Shown: one piece after another, positions 25,339 through 34,260 of the stretch
How the letters are laid out: each line of letters starts with the position of its first letter
Position numbering within the stretch: the stretch's first letter is position 1
Assembly (NCBI RefSeq): GCF_000193735.1
Contig: NZ_AEPF01000108.1
Span: forward strand, 8,150 to 72,149
DNA length: 64,000 bases
Direction: 5' to 3'
DNA from: Neisseria sicca 4320
GTDB lineage: Bacteria; Pseudomonadota; Gammaproteobacteria; Burkholderiales; Neisseriaceae
Program-made: the position numbers and the translations under genes
The notes under the pieces: generated by a model
What the model was told of the DNA's origin: nothing
What the model saw: the letters and a program-made list of their open reading frames with translations, nothing else
Databases searched by the model: none

Positions 25339-28104
25339 ATGACCGACGCAACTATCCGCAACGACCATAAATTCGCACTCGAAACCCTGCCCGTCAGCCT
25401 TGAAGACGAAATGCGCAAAAGCTATCTCGATTACGCCATGAGCGTGATTGTCGGCCGCGCGCTGCCCGATGTGCGCGACGGTTTGAAGCCGGTGCACCGC
25501 CGCGTGCTTTACGCCATGCACGAGCTGAAAAACAACTGGAATGCCGCCTACAAAAAATCGGCGCGTATCGTCGGCGACGTCATCGGTAAATACCATCCGC
25601 ACGGCGATTCCGCGGTTTACGACACCATCGTGCGCATGGCGCAGGATTTTTCGATGCGCTACGTCTTAATCGACGGTCAGGGCAACTTCGGTTCGGTTGA
25701 CGGCGACGGCGCCGCGGCGATGCGTTATACCGAAATCCGCATGGCGAAAATCGCCCACGAAATGCTGGCGGACATCGAAGAAGAAACCGTTAATTTCGGT
25801 CCGAACTACGACGGCAGCGAACACGAGCCGCTGGTGTTGCCGACCCGCTTCCCCGCGCTTTTGGTCAACGGTTCGTCCGGTATTGCCGTCGGTATGGCGA
25901 CCAACATCCCGCCGCACAATCTCACCGACACCATCAACGCCTGTCTGCGTCTTTTGGACGAACCCGAAACCGAAATCTACGAATTGATCAACATCCTTCA
26001 AGCACCCGATTTCCCAACCGGCGCAACCATCTACGGCTTGAGCGGCGTGCGCGAAGGCTATAAAACCGGCCGCGGCCGCGTCGTTATGCGCGGTAAAACC
26101 CATATCGAACCCATAGGCAAAAACGGCGAACGCGAAGCCATCATCATCGATGAAATCCCGTATCAGGTGAACAAAGCCAAGCTGGTGGAAAAAATCGGCG
26201 AGTTGGTGCGCGAAAAAACGTTGGAAGGCGTATCCGACCTGCGCGACGAATCCGACAAATCCGGTATGCGCGTCGTTATCGAATTGAAACGTAATGAAAA
26301 CGCCGAAGTCGTTTTAAACCAACTCTACAAACTCACCCAGCTTCAAGACAGCTTCGGCATCAACATGGTCGCCTTGGTTGACGGTCAGCCGCGCCTGTTG
26401 AACCTGAAACAGATTTTGGCGGAATTCCTGCGTCACCGTCGCGAAGTCGTTACCCGCCGCACCCTGTTCCGTCTGAAAAAAGCGCGTCATGAGGGCCACA
26501 TCGCCGAAGGTAAAGCCGTTGCTCTGTCCAATATCGACGAGATGATTCGGTTGATTAAAGAATCCGCCGACGCGCCTGAAGCCAAAGAAAAACTGCTGTC
26601 CCGCCCATGGCGCAGCGGTTTGGTTGAAGACATGTTGAGCCGTACCGACCTCGACCTGAGCATGGCGCGCCCCGAAGGTCTGCCCGCCAACCTCGGCTTG
26701 CAGGAACAAGGCTATTATCTGAGCGAAATCCAGGCTGACGCCATCCTGCGCATGAGCCTGCGCAACCTGACCGGTCTCGACCAAGAAGAAATCGTCGGCG
26801 ACTACAAAAACATCATGGCAAAAATCATCGACTTTTTGGACATTTTGGCGAAGCCGGAACGCATCACCCAAATCATCCGCGAAGAATTGGAAGAAACCAA
26901 AACCAATTTCGGCGACGAGCGCCGCAGCGAGATCAACCCGTTCGGCGGCGACATTGCCGATGAAGACCTGATTCCTCAACGCGAAATGGTCGTTACCCTG
27001 ACTCACGGCGGCTATATCAAAACCCAGCCGACCACCGACTATCAGGCTCAGCGTCGCGGCGGACGCGGCAAACAGGCGGCGGCGACCAAAGACGAAGACT
27101 TTATCGAAACCTTGTTCGTTGCGAATACGCATGACTATTTGATGTGTTTCACCAACCTCGGCAAGTGCCACTGGATTAAGGTTTACAAACTGCCCGAAGG
27201 CGGACGCAACAGCCGCGGCCGCCCGATTAACAACGTCATCCAGTTGGAAGAAGGCGAAAAAGTCAGCGCCATCCTCGCTGTGCGCGAGTTCCCCGAAGAC
27301 CAATACGTCTTCTTCGCCACCGCGCAAGGCATGGTGAAAAAAGTCCAGCTTTCCGCCTTCAAAAACGTCCGCAGCCAAGGCATCAAAGCCATCGCGCTCA
27401 AAGAAGGCGACTACCTCGTCGGCGCCGCCCAAACCGGCGGCTCGGACGACATCATGCTGTTCTCCAACTTGGGCAAAGCCATCCGTTTCAACGAATACTG
27501 GGAAAAATCCGGTAACGACGAAGCAGAAGATGCCGACATCGAAACCGAGATTTCAGACGACCTCGAAGACGAAACCGCAGACAACGAAAACACCCTGCCA
27601 AGCGGCAAACACGGTGTCCGTCCGTCCGGTCGCGGCAGCGGCGGCCTGCGCGGTATGCGCCTGCCTGCCGACGGCAAAATCGTCAGCCTGATTACCTTTG
27701 CCCCCGAAGCCGCGCAAAGCGATTTGCAAGTGCTGACCGCCACCGCCAACGGCTACGGCAAACGTACCCCGATTGCCGATTACAGCCGCAAAAACAAAGG
27801 CGGACAAGGCAATATCGCCATCAATACCGGCGAGCGCAACGGCGATTTGGTCGCTGCAACTTTGGTTAGCGAAACCGACGACCTGATGCTGATTACCAGC
27901 GGCGGTGTCCTCATCCGCACCAAAGTCGAACAAATCCGCGAAACCGGCCGCGCCGCAGCAGGCGTGCGCCTGATTAATCTGGACGAAGGCGAGCAACTGG
28001 TCAGCCTCGAGCGGGTAGCGGAAGAGCCGGAAGACGCGTCAGCTTCAGGTGAAGAAAACACTACCGAGTCAAACGTAACGACAGAAGACAATACACCGCA
28101 ATAA
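25339..28104 (+). CDS. gyrA: DNA gyrase subunit A
   Basis: A 921-aa type II topoisomerase subunit. The breakage-reunion domain contains the active-site Tyr at about residue 130 (DGAAAMRYTEIRMAKI) and the quinolone-resistance region KYHPHGDSAVYDTIVRMAQ with Ser91 and Asp95, the unaltered residues by gonococcal numbering. The C-terminal beta-pinwheel starts around residue 545 and carries the GyrA box RRGGRGKQ. An acidic linker in the pinwheel (about 735-755, ETEISDDLEDETADNENTL) includes a DUS-encoded SDDL. ATG 25339 is chosen over an in-frame start 24 bases upstream. Confidence 0.97.
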   Translation: MTDATIRNDHKFALETLPVSLEDEMRKSYLDYAMSVIVGRALPDVRDGLKPVHRRVLYAMHELKNNWNAAYKKSARIVGDVIGKYHPHGDSAVYDTIVRMAQDFSMRYVLIDGQGNFGSVDGDGAAAMRYTEIRMAKIAHEMLADIEEETVNFGPNYDGSEHEPLVLPTRFPALLVNGSSGIAVGMATNIPPHNLTDTINACLRLLDEPETEIYELINILQAPDFPTGATIYGLSGVREGYKTGRGRVVMRGKTHIEPIGKNGEREAIIIDEIPYQVNKAKLVEKIGELVREKTLEGVSDLRDESDKSGMRVVIELKRNENAEVVLNQLYKLTQLQDSFGINMVALVDGQPRLLNLKQILAEFLRHRREVVTRRTLFRLKKARHEGHIAEGKAVALSNIDEMIRLIKESADAPEAKEKLLSRPWRSGLVEDMLSRTDLDLSMARPEGLPANLGLQEQGYYLSEIQADAILRMSLRNLTGLDQEEIVGDYKNIMAKIIDFLDILAKPERITQIIREELEETKTNFGDERRSEINPFGGDIADEDLIPQREMVVTLTHGGYIKTQPTTDYQAQRRGGRGKQAAATKDEDFIETLFVANTHDYLMCFTNLGKCHWIKVYKLPEGGRNSRGRPINNVIQLEEGEKVSAILAVREFPEDQYVFFATAQGMVKKVQLSAFKNVRSQGIKAIALKEGDYLVGAAQTGGSDDIMLFSNLGKAIRFNEYWEKSGNDEAEDADIETEISDDLEDETADNENTLPSGKHGVRPSGRGSGGLRGMRLPADGKIVSLITFAPEAAQSDLQVLTATANGYGKRTPIADYSRKNKGGQGNIAINTGERNGDLVAATLVSETDDLMLITSGGVLIRTKVEQIRETGRAAAGVRLINLDEGEQLVSLERVAEEPEDASASGEENTTESNVTTEDNTPQ

Positions 28105-28114
28105 AGCAAGAAAC

Positions 28115-28154
28115 AGGCCGTCTGAAAAACAATCTACGTTTTTTCAGACGGCCT
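28115..28154 (+). terminator. Terminator after gyrA built from the other DUS dialect
   Basis: AGGCCGTCTGAA at 28115-28126 pairs with TTCAGACGGCCT at 28143-28154. Both arms carry C instead of T at position 4, unlike almost every other pair in the window. Confidence 0.8.
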
Positions 28155-28192
28155 CTATTTATCAACGTTTAAATCACTACAAGGATATTCAT

Positions 28193-29491
28193 ATGAAACG
28201 GGAAACTATCGCCCTACACGCAGGCTATCAATCCGAACCGACCACCAAATCCGCTGCCGTCCCGATTTACCAAACCACTTCCTACACTTTCGACAACACG
28301 CAGCATGGCGCAGACCTGTTTAACCTTGACGTTGCGGGCAATATCTACACCCGCATCATGAATCCGACCACCGCCGTTTTAGAAGAGCGTGTCGCCCGTT
28401 TGGAAGGAGGTATTGCCGCATTGGCTGTTGCCAGCGGTATGGCGGCGATTACCTATGCCGTTCAAACATTGGTTGAAGCAGGCGACAACATCATCGCAAC
28501 CAAAACCCTCTACGGCGGCACATACAATTTCTTTGCCCACAGCCTGCCGCGCCAAGGCATAGAAGTGCGCTTTATCGATCCTGCCAAACCCGAAGAAATC
28601 GCCGCCAATACCGACAGCCGAACCAAACTGGTGTATTGCGAATCCATCGGCAATCCCGCCATCAATGTCGTCGATATTCAGGCATTTGCCCAAGCCGCAC
28701 ACGCTCAAGGGCTGCCACTGATGGTGGACAACACCGTCGCTACACCCACGCTGTTCCGCCCTATCGAACACGGTGCCGACATCGTTATCCAATCCTTGAC
28801 TAAATACATCGGCGGCCACGGCACAACGATTGGCGGTGCCATTATCGACGGCGGCAAATTCCAATGGGCAGGTAATCCGCGTTTTGACCGAACCTTCAAC
28901 CAGCCGGACCCGTCCTACCACGGAGTAAACTACTGCGAGCATTTTGGTGCGGCCGCCTACATTGCCCGTGCCCGCGTCGTCCCGCTGCGCAATACCGGTG
29001 CCGCCCTATCGCCGCACAGCGCGTTTTTACTGCTGCAAGGTTTGGAAACCCTCGCCCTACGCATGGAGCGTCATTGTGAAAACGCCTTGAAAGTAGCCGA
29101 ATTCTTAAAGAAACACCCGCAGGTCGAATGGGTAAACTATCCCGCCTTGCCTGACAGCCCGTACAAAAACTTAATCGACCGCTACTACGGCGGCAAAGCC
29201 TCCGGTTTGCTGAGTTTCGGCATTAAAGGCGGACGCGAAGCGGGTGCAAAATTCATCGACGCACTGCAACTCTTCCTGCGCTTGGTAAATATCGGCGATG
29301 CCAAATCGCTTGCCACCCATCCCGCCACCACTACCCACCGCCAGCTTGACGATACCGAACTTGCCGCAGCGGGCGTCAGCCCCGATATGGTACGCCTGAG
29401 CGTGGGCATCGAGCATATCGATGATTTGCTTGCTGACTTGGCGCAGGCATTGGAAGCGGCACGGGTATGGGTAAATAACCACCGTAGTTAG
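28193..29491 (+). CDS. metY: O-acetylhomoserine sulfhydrylase / aminocarboxypropyltransferase
   Basis: A 432-aa Cys/Met-metabolism PLP enzyme that makes homocysteine from O-acetylhomoserine and sulfide. The start MKRETIALHAGY and VPIYQTTSYTFDNTQHGADLF are typical. The PLP Lys is K204 in SLTKYIGGHGTTIGG, and YTRIMNPTTAVLEERVARLEGG is the family N-terminal signature. The length (about 430) favours the MetY/OAH group over the shorter MetB/MetZ group. It would use the product of MetX if that enzyme is an acetyltransferase. Confidence 0.88.
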   Translation: MKRETIALHAGYQSEPTTKSAAVPIYQTTSYTFDNTQHGADLFNLDVAGNIYTRIMNPTTAVLEERVARLEGGIAALAVASGMAAITYAVQTLVEAGDNIIATKTLYGGTYNFFAHSLPRQGIEVRFIDPAKPEEIAANTDSRTKLVYCESIGNPAINVVDIQAFAQAAHAQGLPLMVDNTVATPTLFRPIEHGADIVIQSLTKYIGGHGTTIGGAIIDGGKFQWAGNPRFDRTFNQPDPSYHGVNYCEHFGAAAYIARARVVPLRNTGAALSPHSAFLLLQGLETLALRMERHCENALKVAEFLKKHPQVEWVNYPALPDSPYKNLIDRYYGGKASGLLSFGIKGGREAGAKFIDALQLFLRLVNIGDAKSLATHPATTTHRQLDDTELAAAGVSPDMVRLSVGIEHIDDLLADLAQALEAARVWVNNHRS

Positions 29492-29513
29492 ATGAAAAAG
29501 CCTCCGCTTAAAA

Positions 29514-29575
29514 AGGTCGTCTGAAAATCATTTCTCCGTTTAGGAAAATAGCTGTCTTCAGACGACCTTTTTTTC
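29514..29575 (+). terminator. DUS-pair terminator after metY
   Basis: AGGTCGTCTGAA at 29514-29525 pairs with 29557-29568 across a 31-base loop, followed by seven T. Confidence 0.7.
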
Positions 29576-29628
29576 AATTCCAATGTTATGCTCCAATACC
29601 AAGCATTTTGGTATCCCTATACACAGAA

Positions 29629-29784
29629 TATAGTGGATTAACAAAAATCAGGACAAGGTGACGAAGCCGCAGACAGTACAGATAGCACGGAACCGATTCA
29701 CTTGGTGCTTCAGCCCCTTAGAGAATCGTTCTCTTTGAGCTAAGGTGAGGCAACGCCGTACTGGTTTAAAGTTAATCCACTATA
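29629..29784. repeat. Correia element, full length (156 bp)
   Basis: Both terminal repeats are present (TATAGTGGATTA and TTAATCCACTATA), and the copy includes the central segment with CGATTCACTTGGTGCTTCAGC, AGAATCG and TTCTCTTTGAGC that short copies lack. That segment holds the IHF-binding region described for Correia elements. It is inserted between metY and recB, inverted relative to the short copies at 19508 and 47205. Confidence 0.95.
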
Positions 29785-29794
29785 AAATTACCTG

Positions 29795-29911
29795 ATGGTT
29801 AGACAGAACAATATTGTCCGTCTCGGCAAGCCGGAAAACAAATCCAACAACGCTTCGACAATAGCGAAAAATATAGCCGATTTAAACGGTGAAGATTGGG
29901 AACCAATCTGA
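29795..29911 (+). other. Short frame after the Correia element (possible gene remnant)
   Basis: An ATG frame of 38 residues reads MVRQNNIVRLGKPENKSNNA ... and ends ADLNGEDWEPI. It begins 10 bases past the Correia element and ends before recB. The composition is protein-like and the frame could be the tail of a gene disrupted by the insertion, but there is no ribosome binding site and no family I recognise. Confidence 0.25.
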
Positions 29912-29970
29912 AGCGCAAGAGCAAAATTATCTCCGTATCCTGTTATTCCTTAACTCATCCTCCTTTTATC

Positions 29971-32900
29971 ATGCCTGCCAACGCCTCCATTCCCGCTTTC
30001 GATCCTTTAAGCATCCCCATATCAGGTACCAATCTGATTGAAGCCTCTGCCGGTACGGGCAAAACCTACGGCATTGCAGCTTTGTTCACGCGTTTGGTCG
30101 TGCTTGCGCAGATGCCGGTTGAAAGCATTTTGACCGTTACTTTTACCAAAGCGGCGACGGCGGAATTAAAAACCCGTTTGCGCGCGCGTTTGGACGAAGT
30201 GTTGCAGGCTTTAGAAAGCGTGGAGGATACGGACAATCTTTCAGACGACCTTGAAACATACTGCCGAGATAATCATCCGGGCGATGTGTTTTTGACCGGC
30301 TTGCTCAAACAGGCGTTGGCTCAAGAAAGTCGGGCGCGGCTGATTGTCCGCCTCAAAGCCGCCATCGGACAATTCGACAACGCCGCGATTTATACCATTC
30401 ACGGCTTCTGCCAACGCATTTTGCGCGATTATGCGTTTTTGTGCCGTGCGCCTATGGATGTCGAATTGACCGAAGACAACCGCGACCGCCTGCTGATTCC
30501 TGCCCAAGATTTTTGGCGCGACCGTATCGTCAATGATCCCGTTTTAGCGAAGCTGGTATTCCAACGCCGTCAAACGCCGCAAACCATGCTGGCGGCAATA
30601 CAAAAGTTCGTCAGCCGTCCGTATTTGGTTTTCAGACGACCCGAAGCAGATTTAGTCGCCGCGCAGGAAAACTTTCGGAAAACATGGGAAAAAGTACGTT
30701 CCAAACTGGACGCTTTGGAAGAAACATTCTGGCGCATCCGTCCGATATTAAATGGGCAATCCTATCAAGAAAAAACATTCAAAACCGTCTTTCTCGAACT
30801 CCAATCCGCCGCCCAATCCGATGCCCTTCCTTCTTTTAGCAAAACGACGGCAGACAAGCTGCCCATGTTTGCCGTAGAAGCTTTAGAGTCCAAAGTCAAA
30901 AAAGGCAATACTCCTGACGCTGCAGCCTTTGCCGATTTGCAGATATTGGCGAATCTCGGCGCAGATTCGGCTGCCATTACGCAAGCCGAGGAAGAGACGC
31001 TTACCCTGCTCCATCTCGACCTGCTCGACCATCTTAATGCCAGTCTGAGCGAACAGAAAAAATCTAAGCGCGAACGCGGTTTCGACGATTTGCTGCTGGA
31101 TGTTTACGATGCCCTGACCGACAACCCGCAAGCAGATTCATTGGCTCAGGCGGTTGCGCAAAACTGGCGCATCGCCTTGATTGACGAATTTCAAGACACC
31201 GACCCGCTGCAATATGAGATTTTCCGAAAAATCTTCATCAGCCAACACAAGCCCTTATTCCTAGTCGGCGACCCCAAGCAAGCCATTTACAGCTTTCGCG
31301 GCGCCGATATTTACGCCTATCTGCAAGCCGCAGCCGACGCGCAACACAGCTACACGTTGGCAACCAATTACCGCAGCCATGCTAAGCTGATTAACGGCAT
31401 AGGTGCATTGTTCCGCTGCAAAAACCGCCCTTTCGTCTTGGACGGCATAGACTATACCGAAGTCGGCGCCGCACGTTCCGAAAGCCGGCTTTCACCGCCG
31501 CGTACCGCCATACAGATACGCTGGCTCAACGGCAAAGACGACGAAGTGCTCAACAAAGACATCTTACGCCGCCGCGCATCCGAATATTGCGCCGACGAAA
31601 TCGCCCACACGCTCAACGAAGCTGCCGAAGGTCGTCTGAAATTCAAAGACAGACCGGTCGTTTCGGGCGACATTGCCGTCTTGGTTAGGACGTTTAACGA
31701 AGGCGTAATGGTGGCAAAAGCATTGAAAACGCGCGGCATACCAAGCGTTTTGCTCTCAAGGGAATCGGTTTTCACCACGCCCGAAGCCCTCGCCCTTGCC
31801 GCGCTGTTGGATTACTGGCTCAATCCCGGACAAATCGGCTCGTTGCGCTTCGTCTTATCCGGCACATTGTTCGGTTATGACGCGCAAGCCCTGTATCAAC
31901 TCAACCGCAACGAAGCCGAATTATTAAACTGGATAAACACCGCCGCCGAATCCGTCGCCATTTGGCGGAAAAGCGGGATTTATGCCGCGTTGCAATACTT
32001 CTCCTCGCTGCACGGCATCGAAACCGGACTGCTCGCACGCGGCGACGAACGCGGCCTCACCAATTTCCATCAGCTTTTAGAGTGTCTCTCCGAAGAAGAA
32101 GGACAAAGCCTCAGCCCCGCCGCCCTGCATCAATGGCTCAACGACCAAATCAGTCTGGCGCAAGACCGTTCCGTCGGCGAATCAGGGCTTCTACGGCTTG
32201 AAAGCGACGAAGCACTGGTCAAAATCGTCACCATGCATGCCTCCAAAGGTTTGCAATATCCTTTGGTCTATTGCCCTTTCGTTTGGGACGCGAAAGACAT
32301 GAAGCCCGCCGATTGGCAAATCCTCCACACCGCCGACAACACCACTGAGCTGCTTGCCAAATCGCAACTCGACGATGAAGACCGCATCCACCTTGCCGAC
32401 GAAGAAATGGCGGAACGCCTGCGCCTGCTTTACGTCGCGCTGACCCGCGCCGAAGAACAGCTCGTCCTCTATGCCGCCCATTGCGGCGATACCGCTGATT
32501 CCCCTTTCGCCTACCTGCTCGAAGGCAGCGCCGACAGCAATCGGGCGGATACCCGCCAGGCCTATGACCAAGAACGCAAAGCAAACAAAGCCCTAGGCGA
32601 ACTGCAAATGCTGAAAAACAACTGGCTGCGTTTCCTCAAAAATCAGCCCGAACATACCGACTTCAGCTTTTCCGAAGAAGCCCCGCAACCCGCTGCCGCG
32701 CAAAACCGCCATCTTTCAGACGACCTCTATCAAGCCGCCGTTATCCCCGCCCGCGGATTTCAGTTCATCCGACATACCAGCTTTACCGGCCTCAGCCGCC
32801 AAGTCAAAACCCGAGACGACGAGCGCGAAGAATTACAACCCGCACTCGACCCCGCAGAAACCGCCGCCGACACAGAAAGGTCGTCTGAAACCGCCCTTCC

Positions 32901-33612
32901 CGTTTCAGACGACCTCCCAAATGCCGACATTTACCATTTCCCGCGCGGCGCCAATGCCGGCGTCTGCCTGCATGAAATGTTGGAAAAATTCGACTTTGCC
33001 CAAAGCGCCGAAAGCCAAAGCAGCCTGATAGCCGAAACCTTGACCCGCTACGGCTTCGAGCTGCTTTGGACAGATGCCGTCAAACAAATGCTCGACACCT
33101 GCCGCAAAACGCGCCTTTCTGCACAAAGCCTGTCTGAAATACCGCCCGAACGCCGCCTTCCGGAAATGGGGTTCACCTTCTACACCGAAGACTTCAAGCT
33201 CCATGACCTGCGCCGCTGGTTTGCCCGCGAAAACAGTTCACTGCCGCCGGAATGTATCGAAGCCGCAGAAAGATTGGATTTCCAAGACGTACAAGGTTTT
33301 CTCAACGGCTTTATCGACATGGTCTGCCAAGATTCAGACGACCTCGTGTGCATCATCGATTACAAATCCAACCATTTGGGCGACAACGCCGAAGCCTATA
33401 CGCAACAAGCCATGAACGAGGCCGTAGCAGACCACCACTACTACCTGCAAGCACTTATCTACGCCATCGCCGTAGCCCGCTACTTCAAACTACGCGGCAA
33501 ACCGTTACCCAAAATCGCCATCCGATACCTCTTCCTGCGCGGATTGGACGGCACGGAAAACGGTGTCTGGCAATGGGACTTGGATACCGAGTCCTTGGCG
33601 CAATGGCTGTAA
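29971..33612 (+). CDS. recB: Exodeoxyribonuclease V subunit beta RecB
   Basis: A 1213-aa helicase-nuclease of the RecBCD recombination machine. Walker A is ASAGTGKT (residues 25-32). TVTFTKAATAELKTRLRARL, LIDEFQDTDPLQYEIFRKIF, FLVGDPKQAIYSFRGADIYAYL and VKIVTMHASKGLQYPLVYCPF are UvrD-like motifs. LRLLYVALTRAEEQLVLYAA is motif VI. The C-terminal nuclease has GVCLHEMLEKFDF and GFIDMV...CIIDYKSNHLG with the catalytic Asp and Lys. ATG 29971 is chosen over an upstream TTG. Several DUS copies lie within the gene, including a complete inverted pair at 32878-32915 encoding ERSSETALPVSDDLP in the linker before the nuclease domain. Confidence 0.95.
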   Translation: MPANASIPAFDPLSIPISGTNLIEASAGTGKTYGIAALFTRLVVLAQMPVESILTVTFTKAATAELKTRLRARLDEVLQALESVEDTDNLSDDLETYCRDNHPGDVFLTGLLKQALAQESRARLIVRLKAAIGQFDNAAIYTIHGFCQRILRDYAFLCRAPMDVELTEDNRDRLLIPAQDFWRDRIVNDPVLAKLVFQRRQTPQTMLAAIQKFVSRPYLVFRRPEADLVAAQENFRKTWEKVRSKLDALEETFWRIRPILNGQSYQEKTFKTVFLELQSAAQSDALPSFSKTTADKLPMFAVEALESKVKKGNTPDAAAFADLQILANLGADSAAITQAEEETLTLLHLDLLDHLNASLSEQKKSKRERGFDDLLLDVYDALTDNPQADSLAQAVAQNWRIALIDEFQDTDPLQYEIFRKIFISQHKPLFLVGDPKQAIYSFRGADIYAYLQAAADAQHSYTLATNYRSHAKLINGIGALFRCKNRPFVLDGIDYTEVGAARSESRLSPPRTAIQIRWLNGKDDEVLNKDILRRRASEYCADEIAHTLNEAAEGRLKFKDRPVVSGDIAVLVRTFNEGVMVAKALKTRGIPSVLLSRESVFTTPEALALAALLDYWLNPGQIGSLRFVLSGTLFGYDAQALYQLNRNEAELLNWINTAAESVAIWRKSGIYAALQYFSSLHGIETGLLARGDERGLTNFHQLLECLSEEEGQSLSPAALHQWLNDQISLAQDRSVGESGLLRLESDEALVKIVTMHASKGLQYPLVYCPFVWDAKDMKPADWQILHTADNTTELLAKSQLDDEDRIHLADEEMAERLRLLYVALTRAEEQLVLYAAHCGDTADSPFAYLLEGSADSNRADTRQAYDQERKANKALGELQMLKNNWLRFLKNQPEHTDFSFSEEAPQPAAAQNRHLSDDLYQAAVIPARGFQFIRHTSFTGLSRQVKTRDDEREELQPALDPAETAADTERSSETALPVSDDLPNADIYHFPRGANAGVCLHEMLEKFDFAQSAESQSSLIAETLTRYGFELLWTDAVKQMLDTCRKTRLSAQSLSEIPPERRLPEMGFTFYTEDFKLHDLRRWFARENSSLPPECIEAAERLDFQDVQGFLNGFIDMVCQDSDDLVCIIDYKSNHLGDNAEAYTQQAMNEAVADHHYYLQALIYAIAVARYFKLRGKPLPKIAIRYLFLRGLDGTENGVWQWDLDTESLAQWL

Positions 33613-33624
33613 ATCGAAGCACAA

Positions 33625-33666
33625 AGGTCGTCTGAAAATACACGCGTAAGCGTTTTCAGACAACCT
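33625..33666 (+). terminator. DUS-pair terminator after recB (one arm mutated)
   Basis: AGGTCGTCTGAA at 33625-33636 faces TTCAGACAACCT at 33655-33666. The second arm has A for G at one position, so only one copy is a perfect uptake sequence while most of the stem is kept. Confidence 0.65.
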
Positions 33667-33873
33667 GAGACCTTAGCAAATTCCGCTTTTTTACCTTTCC
33701 ACCCAAAAGTCAAAACCCAAACACAGTTTTTCAGTTGTTTTCATTCCCAATCACTCTTCCCATACCACCCAAATATTCCCTTAATTCCCTGCAGGTACCT
33801 GATAACAGGACATCCGGGTCACCTTTTAGGCGGCAACAGATGCACTTAGCCCGTCAGCCGCCTTCAATAAATA
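33667..33873 (-). mobile_element. 3' end of an IS5-family (IS1106-like) insertion sequence
   Basis: Read on the minus strand, codons from about 33873 to 33826 give LLKAADGLSASVAA and stop. As I recall, the neisserial IS1106-type transposase ends LLKAANRLSAPVAA. The 3' untranslated part then runs to a degenerate terminal repeat AATTTGCTAAGGTCTC ending at 33667, comparable with TTTGCAAAGGTCTC at 1850 and 1960. Upstream of 33873 the frame is not recognisable. This is a solo right end with no transposase body. Confidence 0.6.
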
Positions 33874-34129
33874 GTCTGTTAACCAGATTTGACGCATAAA
33901 AATGCGCCAAAAAATTTTCAATTGCCTAAAACCTTCTTCCTAATATTGAGCAAAAAGTAGGAAAAATCAGAAAGGTTTTGCATTTTGAAAATGAGATTGA
34001 GCATAAAATTTTAGTAACCTATGTTATTGCAAAGGTATCGATCTATCTAAATATGAAGAATGATGCCCTGCTAAAATGGCTACATTAAAACACTCAAACC
34101 CAATCCCACCCATTTCAAAAAACAAAAAA
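33874..34129. other. Gene-free AT-rich region
   Basis: About 250 bases with a small hairpin GACGCAT/ATGCGCC-like near 33891-33908 and several A/T tracts. I see no coding frame, RNA or complete repeat. It separates the IS5 remnant from the tRNA-Glu terminator. Confidence 0.4.
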
Positions 34130-34160
34130 TAAACCCTTACTATTTTCTAGTAAGGGTTTA
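34130..34160 (-). terminator. Intrinsic terminator of tRNA-Glu
   Basis: A perfect 12-base-pair stem (TAAACCCTTACT / AGTAAGGGTTTA) with a 7-base loop. On the minus strand it is followed by a T-rich tract, and it starts 10 bases after the tRNA 3' end. Confidence 0.85.
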
Positions 34161-34169
34161 TTGAAAATC

Positions 34170-34245
34170 TGGCACGCCCACGGGGATTCGAACCCCGGTT
34201 GCCGCCGTGAAAGGGCAGTGTCCTAGGCCTCTAGACGATGGGCGC
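34170..34245 (-). tRNA. tRNA-Glu (anticodon TTC)
   Basis: A 76-nt tRNA read on the minus strand. The acceptor 5' strand GCGCCCA pairs with TGGGCGT (one G-U-type pair), then discriminator G and an encoded CCA at 34170-34172. The anticodon loop CCTTTCACG carries TTC, and the T arm is CCGGGGTTCGAATCCCCG. It is flanked by a consensus promoter and an intrinsic terminator and appears to be a single-gene unit. Confidence 0.97.
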
Positions 34246-34260
34246 GTAACCGAGTTGCGA

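Noticed and set aside
26314..27432. A 372-codon minus-strand frame inside gyrA
   Set aside because: Antisense shadow in a codon-biased core gene, with no motif or start signal.
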